A DNA stretch of 38,805 nucleotides from contig CAYJXJ010000021.1 in the NCBI GenBank assembly GCA_964374095.1, positions 1 to 38,805 on the forward strand. The letters are read 5' to 3'. The notes beneath the pieces are model-generated. The model had not been told where the DNA came from. It worked only from the letters and a program-made list of their open reading frames with translations, and searched no databases. Shown here piece by piece: positions 1-8,260 of this stretch. A program made the translations under genes and the position numbers. The DNA is from CAYJXJ01 sp964374095. Its GTDB lineage: Bacteria > Elusimicrobiota > Elusimicrobia > UBA1565 > UBA9628. Position 1 is the first letter of the stretch, and the number at the start of each line of letters is the position of its first letter.

Positions 1-42
1 TGGATGCCATTGAACATGCCGTTCCATCGGGTTGTTCAGAGG

Positions 43-520
43 TCACTTTCCCGACGAATCGAACCAGAATCTCTGGTGGCGCTTCAGCACGATCCTGAGG
101 TCCGTGGATTCGCCCTGGTAGAACCGTCCCCAGAGGTCCGCGCCCCGCAGCACCAAGGCCTGGCCGTCCTTCAGGAGGGTCAGCGAAACCCCGTTGGGAT
201 CGGCGGCGGTCCGAGACATCCGACGATAGCGGCCGCGAATCCTCGGGACAATACAGAAGCTCGCGGTCCTCGCCGTCGTGGCTGAGGGGAAGCACCTCCT
301 TTCCCCGGACGCGCGGCAGGACGGCCGGGGTGACGGGCTTGGCGCCTGCGCCCCTCCAGGCGGTCACGGGTCCCTCCGAAACCTGCGCCTGGAGGAGGTT
401 CACGACGGACCTCTTCCCCCAGTCGATCCTGCGGTCGCCGGCGGCAAATAAGACTAGTGTCAGCAAGCCCAAGCCTCCGCCGTTTCTCCGCCGAGGCCTC
501 ACGGTGCCTGTCGTTCTCAT
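43..520 (-). pseudogene. Small exported protein gene, apparently frameshifted
   Basis: The start ATG at 520 overlaps the stop of the upstream gene (ATGA), which fixes the start. The first frame gives a basic N-terminus, a hydrophobic segment (GLGLLTLVLFAAG) and then protein-like sequence up to LLYCPE near 241-258. After that it turns into Arg/Pro-rich sequence without a stop. The +1-shifted frame becomes protein-like from about 219 (SRTAADPNGVSLTLLKDG), runs through GRFYQGES and ends at a TGA at 43-45. The total of 478 nt is one more than a multiple of three, as expected for one extra base around 220-242. This may be a sequencing or assembly indel or a real frameshift. The restored protein would be about 158 aa with an N-terminal signal or anchor. 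The family is not recognised. Confidence 0.5.
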
Positions 521-1071
521 TGAGATTCTCCCTGTTTTTTCGGCCTAGCCTCACGGTACAGCATCCACGCCGTCCCCAACAGCGCGGTAAAGGCCATCCC
601 CCGGGCGAACTGCCCGGCCGTCCCCATGGGGTTCATGATGGCCGAGGCCGAGGCATAGTAGAACATGGCGATGGGAAGCCACTTCATGATGATCTTTCCC
701 CAGTCGCGCTTCTTCTTGCCGGGCGGCTCGGCGGAAGCCGGCGGGTTCTCCGCCGCGGGAGCCGGCGGCTCCTCCAACTTTGAACTGGGCCCGGGGCGCG
801 TCGGCTCCTGGCCGAGATCCGCCGAGTCTGATCCGAGCCGTCCTCCCCGCAGGTCCACGGCGGGCCGGGACGCTCCCCGCGAACCCTTGAGGAGCTCCTC
901 GGCGCGGGCCGCGGAGCCGTGCACGGCTTCAGGTTCGGACCTGGGGTCGAGCCCGGAGTCGAGGACGAGCCGGGCCTCCATGCCGTCGGCGAGCCGGGTC
1001 GCGGCCGAGGCCGCCGGGACCCCCGCGAGCGCGCCGAGCGCGACGGCCAAGAACGCCCGCCGGCGGCTCAT
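517..1071 (-). CDS. Small exported protein with two C-terminal membrane segments
   Basis: This is a 184-aa protein of unknown family. It has a signal peptide (residues 1-23, ending ASA), a polar Ala/Pro/Glu-rich linker (about 50-120), a KKKRDWGK basic patch and two hydrophobic segments (about 127-147 and 152-172) followed by a basic tail. It would be membrane-bound with most of its mass in the periplasm. The start overlaps the stop of the upstream gene by 4 nt (ATGA), and its own stop overlaps the next frame in the same way, so it is the third cistron of the S8 protease operon. Together with the preceding gene, which has the same architecture, it may be a membrane partner or substrate of the protease; that is inference from position only. 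Confidence 0.75.
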   Translation of the reverse strand: MSRRRAFLAVALGALAGVPAASAATRLADGMEARLVLDSGLDPRSEPEAVHGSAARAEELLKGSRGASRPAVDLRGGRLGSDSADLGQEPTRPGPSSKLEEPPAPAAENPPASAEPPGKKKRDWGKIIMKWLPIAMFYYASASAIMNPMGTAGQFARGMAFTALLGTAWMLYREARPKKQGESQ

Positions 1072-1652
1072 GAGCCCCTCCGGCGAAACTCAGCGATCAA
1101 CTCCCGCGTCGTGCCGACCAGGCCCAACGCGCCCAGTCCCATCACGGTGACCCCGACGGCCTGGAGGGGGTAGAGGATGACCACGACCTCAAGGGCGATG
1201 AGCCCGGTCAGCAGCGCGACGCGTTTGGCCTTGCTCATCCCGGAGAGCGCATTCGTCGCCGCGGCCATCGTTCCGGTGACCTTGCCTCTAATGCGCGAGA
1301 GGAGGCCCGAGTCCTTATCATCCACGATGCCGGGCAGCGGCGGGGCCCCGGCCTCGGAGATTTTCGGTCCAATCGCCGGCGGCTCTGCCGCCGGCAATCC
1401 CTGTGACGCCGTCTCCGCGGCCACGGGCGCGACCCCGGAGGCGCGGCCCATGAGCGCTTCCTGAGCCTTGAAGCCTCCCTGCGACGAGGCTTCGTGCGAC
1501 GCGTCTTCTCTGAGGCCGTCCGTGAGCGAGGCCATGGCCTCACCGGTCCTGGCCTTGAGGTCTCCCAGGCCTTTCGCCTGGAGACCCGAAACGGACAGCG
1601 CCAGCAGCGCCGCTACGGCCCACGTCTCTACGCCCAGTCTTGAATGATTCAT
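1068..1652 (-). CDS. Small exported protein with two C-terminal membrane segments
   Basis: This is a 194-aa protein of unknown family. It has an N-terminal signal peptide (about 1-26, ending LQA), a long low-complexity Ala/Gly/Pro region (about 30-115) and a pair of adjacent hydrophobic helices (about 145-163 and 165-181) before a short basic tail (EFRRRGS). The layout matches the next gene (517-1071) although the sequences are not obviously alike, which suggests a functional pair. The ATG at 1652 overlaps the stop of the S8 protease gene (ATGA), so it is second in the operon and probably translationally coupled. A membrane-anchored partner of the protease is plausible but not shown. Confidence 0.75.
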   Translation of the reverse strand: MNHSRLGVETWAVAALLALSVSGLQAKGLGDLKARTGEAMASLTDGLREDASHEASSQGGFKAQEALMGRASGVAPVAAETASQGLPAAEPPAIGPKISEAGAPPLPGIVDDKDSGLLSRIRGKVTGTMAAATNALSGMSKAKRVALLTGLIALEVVVILYPLQAVGVTVMGLGALGLVGTTRELIAEFRRRGS

Positions 1653-3994
1653 CGTCCACCCCCCCTCTCGCCCCGGTTCAGGGCGAACTCAAGTTTGATT
1701 TTCGCGCGCTCCCAGAACGGCTTGCGGGACAACTCCTGCGCCACGGACTGCGCCGCCGACCCCACCTCGGAATCCGAGCGGAGCAGATGCCCGGTCCCCG
1801 TATCGAGAAGGCCGGCCTCCGTGGCCACGACGCCGCGGCGGGTGGCGAGGTACCAACGCTCAAATTCCCCGAGGCCCGAGGCGGCCAACAGCGCGAGGTT
1901 TCCGGCCGGAGCTCCGGCCGCGACCCGGGCTTTGACGGCCGAGGCCAGTTTCTCGCCGTTGACGAGGCCCGCTCCCTGCTCGTGCGCGGGCCGCCCGAGG
2001 TCGTCGGCGGTCTCCATCATGAGCGCCTTGACCTCGGAGGCCGTATAGGCGACCCCGTGAGACTTGAGGTAGCCCACCACGTCGGCCGCGATGCCCGCGG
2101 CCAGCGGGGTCGCCATGGAGGTCCCCGTCATGTAGCGGTACTTGGGGTTGCCCGGCGCGTTGCAGGCTTCCCCGCCCGCCATCGGAAAATTCTCCTCCGA
2201 GCTCTTGGCCGCGATCAGACCGCCGGGGGCATACTTGCAGGGGTTCGCGCGGTTCACATCTCCCGCGACCGTGGCGATGTCGGGCTTGTTGTACGACTGG
2301 AACGGCCAGTTGACCACCGGCCCGCGCGACGGGAAGAACGGGATCGCGCGCTCCTTGTTGGTGCCCGTGACCGTGAGCGCGTGCCGGGAGTTTCCCGGGG
2401 CGCCCACGGTGTATTTCTTGGGGCCGGAGTTGCCCGCCGCGATGGCCATGACGATGTTGTTGCGCACCATCTGATAGCCGGCCAGCAGGCTCGAGGAGTG
2501 CAGGTTGTTGCCGATGGGGGGATTGATCCCCAAGCTCATGTTGACCACATCGGGCTTGAGCGATTTCGGCAGCGAGCTCATGATCTTCATGGCGGCCAAG
2601 ACCGACATCTCCGAGGCCCCTCCCCCGGTGGCGTTGAAGATCTGGATCACCACGAGCTTGGCCTTGGGGGCCATTCCTTTGTAGAGGCCCCCGGAGGCGG
2701 CGCCGTTTCCCAGGGTGAGGCCGGCCACATGCGTACCGTGGCCGATGGCGTCGGCGCCGCCTTGCACGAGGTCGATGTAAGCCAGGGTGCGGCCCTGGAA
2801 GTCGGGATGCTTGCGGTCCAGGCCGGTGTCGATCACCCCGACCACCGCGCCCTCGCCCTCCATGCCCGCGTCCCAAAGCGCGCCGGCCTTGAGGATGTCC
2901 GCGGCTTGCACGGACTGCGGCCGGAATTTTTCCGAAAGCGCCGCGATCGCGCGCCGCGGCAGGGGCAGGAGCCGGGAGAGGGGGAAACGGCCCTCTGAAA
3001 GAGCCCCGGCTGCGGCGCCAACGGCCACGGATAGGTTGGGCGTCGCGGAAATGCCTCGTTTCTCCAGATCACGGCCCAGGCCTGCGGCCTGGGCCGGGTT
3101 GACGTCGATTTCCACCAGGTTGTCCACGCTGCGCACGATGCGTCCGCCGTGGCGCTCGAGCAGTTCCCGGTCCAAGCCGGTCTCGGAGGCGATCTGTGCC
3201 TCCTCCTCCTTGTCGAGCACCTTGAACCGGTCCGAGGCGCCCGCGGCCGGGGCGGCCACGATGAGCCTGAGGTTTCCCGTCTCCGGGTTGCGGTAGAGGT
3301 TCTTCATGCCGGCCTTCCCCAACTCATCCCAGCGGCCGAAGCGCTGGAGCGAGACCTTGACTTGCGGGACCGGCCTTTCGCCGTCAAACACTCCTCGACC
3401 GGAGGTCGAGGGGGAATGGGCTAGGGAATCAGCCAGTTCAAGAAGGTGCCCTTCCTTCTTAAGCCGTTCCAGCACCCCCGCGGGCGTGACTCCCGAGGCC
3501 GTTTCGCGCCCCTGCCAGAAGACGGCGAGGTCGGCCCCGTCCTCCGCGGTCAGCAAGTCCATGAGCACGTTGCGTCCCAGGGCCGTGAGCTTGCGCCCCT
3601 CGGCATCCGCCTCGTAGAGCGGGCGGCCCGCGAGGCTTTCGCCCTCTCCTAGGGTCGGGCGCAGCGCGGCCGCCAGCACGGGGGCCAAGGCGCGGTCGGG
3701 CGGACTTCCGGCGATCCTCTTGAGGAGGCCGGCGATTCGTTCCAGCGGGGCCCCGGTCAGGCGCGGCGCGGGCGCGGCGCTTTGCGCTGAGAACTCGCCT
3801 GATTTGCGGTAGCACAGATCGCCCGCCCCATCCAGGGAGAGTCCGTAGTCCGGGCCGTGCCCGGCGACGAAGGCCCTGACTGGCGCGGGCGGTTCGGCCG
3901 AGGCTTGCGGCAGCGGCGCGAGCCATAAAGCCGCCAGGCCCGCGAGCAGCAGGCGCTTCCACCGGCGATCGGGACGGCTATTCGTTTTCAGCAT
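1649..3994 (-). CDS. Secreted subtilisin-family (S8) serine protease
   Basis: The gene encodes 781 aa. The catalytic triad is visible: Asp389 in VIDTGLD, His419 in HGTHVAG and Ser626 in GTSMATP, with oxyanion Asn522 in AAGNSGP. Residues 1-32 form a signal peptide (basic start, LLLAGLAALWLAPLPQASA). Residues about 40-350 form a long N-terminal region that probably includes an inhibitory propeptide, ending near the ISATPNLSVAV segment typical of I9-like prodomains. About 110 residues follow the catalytic domain and have no recognised domain. I chose ATG 3994 over the longer frame from 4078 because a strong Shine-Dalgarno (GGAAGGGGGG, about 4000-4009) lies 5 nt upstream and the signal peptide then starts correctly. 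It is first of four overlapping cistrons. Secreted or cell-envelope protein degradation or processing is the expected role; the substrate is unknown. Confidence 0.93.
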   Translation of the reverse strand: MLKTNSRPDRRWKRLLLAGLAALWLAPLPQASAEPPAPVRAFVAGHGPDYGLSLDGAGDLCYRKSGEFSAQSAAPAPRLTGAPLERIAGLLKRIAGSPPDRALAPVLAAALRPTLGEGESLAGRPLYEADAEGRKLTALGRNVLMDLLTAEDGADLAVFWQGRETASGVTPAGVLERLKKEGHLLELADSLAHSPSTSGRGVFDGERPVPQVKVSLQRFGRWDELGKAGMKNLYRNPETGNLRLIVAAPAAGASDRFKVLDKEEEAQIASETGLDRELLERHGGRIVRSVDNLVEIDVNPAQAAGLGRDLEKRGISATPNLSVAVGAAAGALSEGRFPLSRLLPLPRRAIAALSEKFRPQSVQAADILKAGALWDAGMEGEGAVVGVIDTGLDRKHPDFQGRTLAYIDLVQGGADAIGHGTHVAGLTLGNGAASGGLYKGMAPKAKLVVIQIFNATGGGASEMSVLAAMKIMSSLPKSLKPDVVNMSLGINPPIGNNLHSSSLLAGYQMVRNNIVMAIAAGNSGPKKYTVGAPGNSRHALTVTGTNKERAIPFFPSRGPVVNWPFQSYNKPDIATVAGDVNRANPCKYAPGGLIAAKSSEENFPMAGGEACNAPGNPKYRYMTGTSMATPLAAGIAADVVGYLKSHGVAYTASEVKALMMETADDLGRPAHEQGAGLVNGEKLASAVKARVAAGAPAGNLALLAASGLGEFERWYLATRRGVVATEAGLLDTGTGHLLRSDSEVGSAAQSVAQELSRKPFWERAKIKLEFALNRGERGGGR

Positions 3995-4095
3995 GAGTTC
4001 CCCCCTTCCTTCCCACTTTTTGAGACAAAAATCCCCCGCCTTGCGCGAAACAAGGTTTTTTCGCCCCGCCGCCTCCACCCCGCCGCCAAAAAATG

Positions 4096-4133
4096 AACCA
4101 GGGGAGACAGGTTCCGGACTGTCTCCCCTGGTT
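4096..4133 (-). terminator. 15-bp perfect hairpin with T-run on the minus strand
   Basis: The arms AACCAGGGGAGACAG (4096-4110) and CTGTCTCCCCTGGTT (4119-4133) pair perfectly around an 8-nt loop. Read on the minus strand the hairpin is followed by CA and six T, which is the form of an intrinsic terminator. It lies about 100 nt upstream of the protease start rather than after a gene. It could therefore be an attenuator in the protease leader, a block to leftward read-through, or a REP-like extragenic palindrome. The structure is certain; the role is inferred. Confidence 0.55.
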
Positions 4134-4372
4134 ACCCCGACTTGCGGTTCGGGGGTGGATGCTCCCTGACCGAATCTCAGGGATTACAGGGCTGTTGAAG
4201 TCTAGCCGAAAGGCCCACAATCTTCCAGGGCCAGAAGGCCCGCCCCGGGGCCGGGGCCAATGGGCCCAGGGCCGCCGGGTCTAAAGACCTATGACACGGC
4301 GTTTCATTCCGACGGGGCCATGTGAACTTTCCCTTCAGCGGTGAGAGGCGGTCCGGCGGTCTTCACGATTTC

Positions 4373-4390
4373 TCCTCCACCGGTGGAGGA
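4373..4390. repeat. 18-bp perfect palindrome, copy A of the CCACCGGTGG family
   Basis: TCCTCCACCGGTGGAGGA is its own reverse complement. It is preceded by CGATTTC, a context shared with copies at about 9971-10010 and 13312-13333. It lies 83 nt upstream of the barrel-protein start codon and is a candidate operator or dispersed extragenic palindrome. Confidence 0.7.
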
Positions 4391-4437
4391 GGCCGCGCCT
4401 CCGGTTATCGGAGGTTCAGTCCACGTACGAGGGAGGG

Positions 4438-4467
4438 TTGCGGCTCAAAGACCCTCTGTAGTAGCAT
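4438..4467 (+). promoter_or_regulatory. Candidate promoter of the barrel/cupredoxin/cyclase operon
   Basis: TTGCGG (4438-4443) and TAGCAT (4462-4467) are separated by 18 nt. The GTG start codon follows the -10 box by only 6 nt, so transcription would begin at or next to the start codon. No Shine-Dalgarno is needed or seen in so short a leader. Confidence 0.45.
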
Positions 4468-4473
4468 AGCCCC

Positions 4474-5715
4474 GTGAAGCGGCTTGCCGCGGTTCTTGCC
4501 CTCCTTTTTCTAGCCGTCTCCGCCCAGGCCGGCAAATTCGACGCCGAGGAGCCGCGCGAACTGATCGCGGGGGTCAAGCTCTCGGGCCTGCTCGACCTGC
4601 GCGGCTATCACGCCGACAAGAACGACTCATGGCTTAGGGGCGGCACGTCGCCCTTCCGATTCGGCGGCCGCGACATCAATTCCGACGGCATCGGCGACCG
4701 GCGGGTCACCGGGGCGTCTATTCCACAGGCGAGCCTGGTGGTCGACGCCGAGGTGCATCCCCGGGCGCGCGTGCACCTGCATGGAAATTTCACGACCGAT
4801 GCCGCCTCGGGCTCGGCCAAGGTGGGGCTGATCGAGGCATACGCCGAGACCGACGCCGAGTGGCGCGCCAACGCGTTTCGCTTGCGGGCCGGGGGGCTCA
4901 TCCCGCCCTTGTCCTGGGAGCACCCCAACGTTGCCTGGTCGACCCAATGGACCCTCACCCCCTCGGCCATCGGCTCCTGGGTGGGCGAGGAGATCCGCGG
5001 CTACGGCGTCGAGGGCTCCTGGGAGTTCCCGCTTTGGGAGCGGGGAGGCGCATTCCTCGGCCCGGTCAAGGGCCGCTTGACGGGCGCGGGGTTCTCCGGG
5101 GGAGACCAGATCGGGCGCCTGTTGTGGTTTCGGGGTTGGGGTCTGCACGACTTGCAGGGCGACCTCACCCCCGAATACACCATCTTCGGGCGGACGGTGC
5201 GGCCGATGGATGAGCTCGACGGCAGGCTCGGGTACTACTACCGCGGGGACCTCACCTTCATGGACCGCGCCCTGCAGGTCGGCGGGGGGACCTGGACCAA
5301 TAACGGCAACGATGGCTTGGGCAACGCCGGGGACGCCAACCTGCACACCCAGGCTTTCCGGACGAAGGCCCAGCATTACGGCGGAAAGTTCGAGTGGAAG
5401 CGTCTCACTTTGGCCGGCCAGCACATGAAGGCGACCATCTCGGCCGTGGACAAGGGCAGAAAGGACTGGAGCGCGGCATACGGCTTGGCGTCCCTGGCCC
5501 TGGGGCGCGCGCGGCTCTCCGGCCGTTACGAGCGGACATGGACGCGAAACTGGGACAACACCTTCACCTATACGGGTTACGCCGGCTGGAGCTTCGGTCC
5601 CCAGCAGGAGGTCTCCGCCGAGTACATCTACACCAGCGCCTGGCCGCTTCAGGCCATACGACCGAGGTCGCAGATCGACCGGCTGTTCCAACTTGGCTAT
5701 CGGTTGAGGTTTTGA
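4474..5715 (+). CDS. Outer-membrane beta-barrel (porin-like) protein
   Basis: This is a 413-aa protein with a clear signal peptide (MKRLAAVLALLFLAVSAQA). The rest shows alternating hydrophobic/polar segments rich in Gly, Tyr and Trp (for example LGYYYRGDLTF, YTGYAGWSFG, EVSAEYIYTSAW). It ends in ...LGYRLRF, with the terminal aromatic residue recognised by the BAM machinery. This pattern supports an outer-membrane barrel; the precise family is not recognised. GTG 4474 is chosen because it starts the signal peptide. The stop overlaps the next ATG by one base (TGATG), so the gene heads an operon with a cupredoxin-domain protein and a nucleotide cyclase. It may carry or sense the ligand perceived by that unit. 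Confidence 0.8.
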   Translation: MKRLAAVLALLFLAVSAQAGKFDAEEPRELIAGVKLSGLLDLRGYHADKNDSWLRGGTSPFRFGGRDINSDGIGDRRVTGASIPQASLVVDAEVHPRARVHLHGNFTTDAASGSAKVGLIEAYAETDAEWRANAFRLRAGGLIPPLSWEHPNVAWSTQWTLTPSAIGSWVGEEIRGYGVEGSWEFPLWERGGAFLGPVKGRLTGAGFSGGDQIGRLLWFRGWGLHDLQGDLTPEYTIFGRTVRPMDELDGRLGYYYRGDLTFMDRALQVGGGTWTNNGNDGLGNAGDANLHTQAFRTKAQHYGGKFEWKRLTLAGQHMKATISAVDKGRKDWSAAYGLASLALGRARLSGRYERTWTRNWDNTFTYTGYAGWSFGPQQEVSAEYIYTSAWPLQAIRPRSQIDRLFQLGYRLRF

Positions 5716-6398
5716 TGCGATATCTTACATGGACTAGAATCGTGGGCGCGCAACCGTGCGCGCGTAAAGCTGTTTGCGGAGCGGCCGCGCTGTTCTTGGG
5801 CGCGGGCCTGCCGGCCCGCGCCGGCGACATCAACGCCGTGGTCAGGGACGCGGGGGGCAATCCCGTGCCCGAGGCGATCGTCTTCATCTACGAGGTCCCG
5901 GGCGCCAAGTTCGAGGCGCCCAAGAACCCGGCCTTCATGGACCAGATCAACAAGGACTTCGTGCCGCACGTCCTGCCGGTTCTAGTCGGGACCCCGGTCA
6001 AGTTTCCCAACAAGGACAACACCCACCACCACATTTACTCCTTCTCCAAGATCAAGAAGTTCGAGGTTCCTCTCTATAAGGGAAAGAGCGCCGACCCGGT
6101 CGTGATGGACAAGCCCGGCACGATCAAGCTCGGCTGCAACATCCATGACTGGATGCTCGGCTACATCATGGTCCTTGACAACCCCTATTTCGCCATGACG
6201 GGGGCCGAGGGCATGGCCGCGATCAAGGGGGTTCCCAAAGGGGAATACCAGGTCGCGGTCTGGAGCGAGCGCTTGAAGGGCCCCGTCGACGCCACGTTGC
6301 AGAAGGTCAAGGTGGGAACCAAACCCACGCCGGTCGAGTTCAAGCCCGACCTCGCGGCTCCCAAGAAGCCCCGCCGGCCAGCGGTCTCCGACTATTGA
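5715..6398 (+). CDS. Exported cupredoxin-domain protein (methylamine-utilization-like family)
   Basis: This is a 227-aa protein with an N-terminal hydrophobic export signal ending near PARA. It shows a blue-copper ligand pattern: His104-106 (NTHHHIYSF), then Cys141-x2-His144-x2-Met147 (GCNIHDWM). An Ig/carboxypeptidase-regulatory-like stretch (VVRDAGGNPVPEAIVFIYE) precedes it, and a similar EYQVAVWSERL segment follows. Exported proteins of this type are often annotated 'methylamine utilization protein' on weak grounds; copper binding in the periplasm is the supportable claim. ATG 5715 overlaps the previous stop (TGATG), and its own stop overlaps the TTG start of the cyclase (TTGA). The three products probably act together, for example as a barrel, a periplasmic copper protein and an inner-membrane sensor. 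Confidence 0.82.
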   Translation: MRYLTWTRIVGAQPCARKAVCGAAALFLGAGLPARAGDINAVVRDAGGNPVPEAIVFIYEVPGAKFEAPKNPAFMDQINKDFVPHVLPVLVGTPVKFPNKDNTHHHIYSFSKIKKFEVPLYKGKSADPVVMDKPGTIKLGCNIHDWMLGYIMVLDNPYFAMTGAEGMAAIKGVPKGEYQVAVWSERLKGPVDATLQKVKVGTKPTPVEFKPDLAAPKKPRRPAVSDY

Positions 6399-8257
6399 GC
6401 TTCCGGCTTAAGCTCCTCGCCTGCTTTGGATCCCTGCTGGCCGGGATCCTGGCCGCGGCCCTGCAGACCATCAACGCCCGGCAGACCGCCCAGGCCCAGG
6501 AGCAGGTCCGCGCGGGCTTGGTCGGCGCCGAGTTCGTCTTCGGCTCGCTGCTCGAGCGCCGCGAGCAGCAATTGAAGACCAACCTCAGGCTCCTCTCGGG
6601 GGACTTCGCCTTCAAGGAGGCTCTCGCCACTGCCGACCCGGAGACCATCTTGTCGGCAACGCTCAATCACAAGCAGCGCATTCAAGCCGACATCATGTTC
6701 GTTGCCGACGCCGAGGGCCTGGCCCTGGCCGACACCGGAGGTTACTTCGCGCCGGGCCGTTCCATGAAGTCAGTGGGAGCCGTGGCCCAGGCCCTGGAGG
6801 AGCAGCCGGGCTATTCCATTCACCTTTTGGATGAAAAGCCATACCAGGTGGCTTGCGTCCCGATCACCGCGCCGGATTTGATCGGCGTCGTGGCCGCCGG
6901 GTTTTCGATCGACAATGCCCTGGCGGCCGAACTCAAGCGCCTGACCGACACGGAGATCGCCTTTGTCGGGAAGACCAAGGTTTTGGCGACCACCTTGGAG
7001 CCTTCGCGCGCGAAGGCTCTGGAGGCCCACCTGGAGGGACTGCCTCACAACGTGCCGGGCCTTCGGGCCTTGGCGGGCGAGAACTATCTGGCGCTTTTGT
7101 CTCCGGTCTCCCGGGACGTCTCGGCCTTGGTCCTGCGCTCCTGGGACCGGGCCCTTGAGCCCATGCGCCGACTGCGAAGGACTCTTCTGATAATCGGAGC
7201 CGCGGGGCTTGCGGCCACGGCCTTCTTGGGGTTGCTCATCGCGGCCGGGGTGACGGCCTCCTTGGAAAAGCTCGTCGCGGCCACGGCCAAGATCGCCAAG
7301 GGGGAATACGACATCGCGCTTGACATCCGCTCGAAGGACGAAATAGGGAGGCTTGCCGAGTCCTTTGGAGAAATGGCCAAGGGCCTGGTCGAACGGGAGA
7401 AGATCCGGTCGGTCCTGAGTAAGACCGTGTCCAAGGAGATCGCCGAGGCCCTGCTGGCCAAGGGCCAGATCGAGCTCGGCGGCGAGGAGCGCGCCGTGAC
7501 GGTCCTTTTCTCCGACATCCGCTCCTTCACGACCATCTCGGAGTCCCTGCGGCCCGCGGAGCTCGTCAGTCAGCTCAACGCCTACTTCATCGCCATGGCC
7601 CGCGCCATCGACGGCCAGCACGGCGTGATCGACAAGTACGTGGGCGACGCCATCATGGCCCTCTTCGGCGCGCCGCTCTCCTCGCCCGAGGACGCGGGGC
7701 ACGGGGTGCGGGCGGCGCTGGCGATGGTAACCGCGCTCGACGTCCTAAACGTCGAGCGCCAATCCAAAGGCTTGAAGCCCTGGAACAACGGGATCGGCCT
7801 CAATACCGGAACAGTCGTTGCCGGAACATTGGGCTCCGAAGACCGCTGGTCTTACACGGTTATCGGGGACGCCGTGAACCTCGCCTCGCGGCTGGAGGCC
7901 TTGACCAAGCATTATGGCGTCAAGGTGCTCATCTCGGAGGCGACGCGCCTTGCCGCCGGCGGGGGGATCGCCACCAGGAGCCTTGACCGCGTGGTGGTCA
8001 AAGGCAAGACCGCGCCGGTCGAGATATTCGAAGCCATCGGCGAAGGCGCCCCGCCGCCCTGGGCCGCTCAATTCGATGACGGGGTGCGGGCCTACCGGTC
8101 CAAAGACTGGAAGAGCGCCAAGGCCGTTTTTGAGGCGACGTTGGCGGCCAGGCCGGGTGACGCGCCGAGCCGCCTCTATATCGAGCGCATGGCCGAAACC
8201 GACCCCGCGACCCTTCCCGCGGACTGGAACGCCGCGGTCACGATGACCGAGAAGTAG
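6395..8257 (+). CDS. Membrane sensor with HAMP and class III adenylate cyclase domain
   Basis: This is a 620-aa protein. TM1 lies at about 5-25, a periplasmic Cache-like sensor region at 30-260, TM2 at about 264-286, HAMP at 285-337 and the class III cyclase at 365-548. A short helical tail (about 555-600), possibly a TPR-like unit, follows. Metal-binding Asp374 (LFSDIRSF) and Asp418 (KYVGDAIMALFG) are present. Lys414 and Asp492 (VIGDAVNLASRLE) are the residues typical of ATP rather than GTP selection, and Asn495 and Arg499 complete the site, so cAMP synthesis is likely. The start is TTG 6395, which overlaps the preceding stop (TTGA) and gives a short cytosolic N-terminus before TM1. It is the third gene of the unit and probably converts a periplasmic or redox/copper-linked signal into a nucleotide second messenger. 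Confidence 0.92.
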   Translation: MSFRLKLLACFGSLLAGILAAALQTINARQTAQAQEQVRAGLVGAEFVFGSLLERREQQLKTNLRLLSGDFAFKEALATADPETILSATLNHKQRIQADIMFVADAEGLALADTGGYFAPGRSMKSVGAVAQALEEQPGYSIHLLDEKPYQVACVPITAPDLIGVVAAGFSIDNALAAELKRLTDTEIAFVGKTKVLATTLEPSRAKALEAHLEGLPHNVPGLRALAGENYLALLSPVSRDVSALVLRSWDRALEPMRRLRRTLLIIGAAGLAATAFLGLLIAAGVTASLEKLVAATAKIAKGEYDIALDIRSKDEIGRLAESFGEMAKGLVEREKIRSVLSKTVSKEIAEALLAKGQIELGGEERAVTVLFSDIRSFTTISESLRPAELVSQLNAYFIAMARAIDGQHGVIDKYVGDAIMALFGAPLSSPEDAGHGVRAALAMVTALDVLNVERQSKGLKPWNNGIGLNTGTVVAGTLGSEDRWSYTVIGDAVNLASRLEALTKHYGVKVLISEATRLAAGGGIATRSLDRVVVKGKTAPVEIFEAIGEGAPPPWAAQFDDGVRAYRSKDWKSAKAVFEATLAARPGDAPSRLYIERMAETDPATLPADWNAAVTMTEK

Positions 8258-8260
8258 GCC

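Larger units (their letters stand above)
3995..4473. other. Divergent intergenic region between the protease operon and the barrel-protein operon
   Basis: This 479-nt gap between divergent genes holds no convincing coding sequence. It contains the Shine-Dalgarno of the protease gene, a short CCTTG/CAAGG stem with T6 on the plus strand (4039-4061), the 15-bp hairpin at 4096-4133, a GC-rich stretch (about 4220-4280), the 18-bp palindrome at 4373-4390, a CCTCCG/CGGAGG hairpin just downstream (about 4398-4414) and a promoter-like pair before 4474. Confidence 0.7.

Noticed and set aside
1640..2998. Long plus-strand open frame (about 450 codons) antisense to the protease gene
   Set aside because: The product is Arg/Gly/His-rich with no motif, while the other strand encodes a complete S8 triad. 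Long antisense frames are expected in GC-rich DNA.
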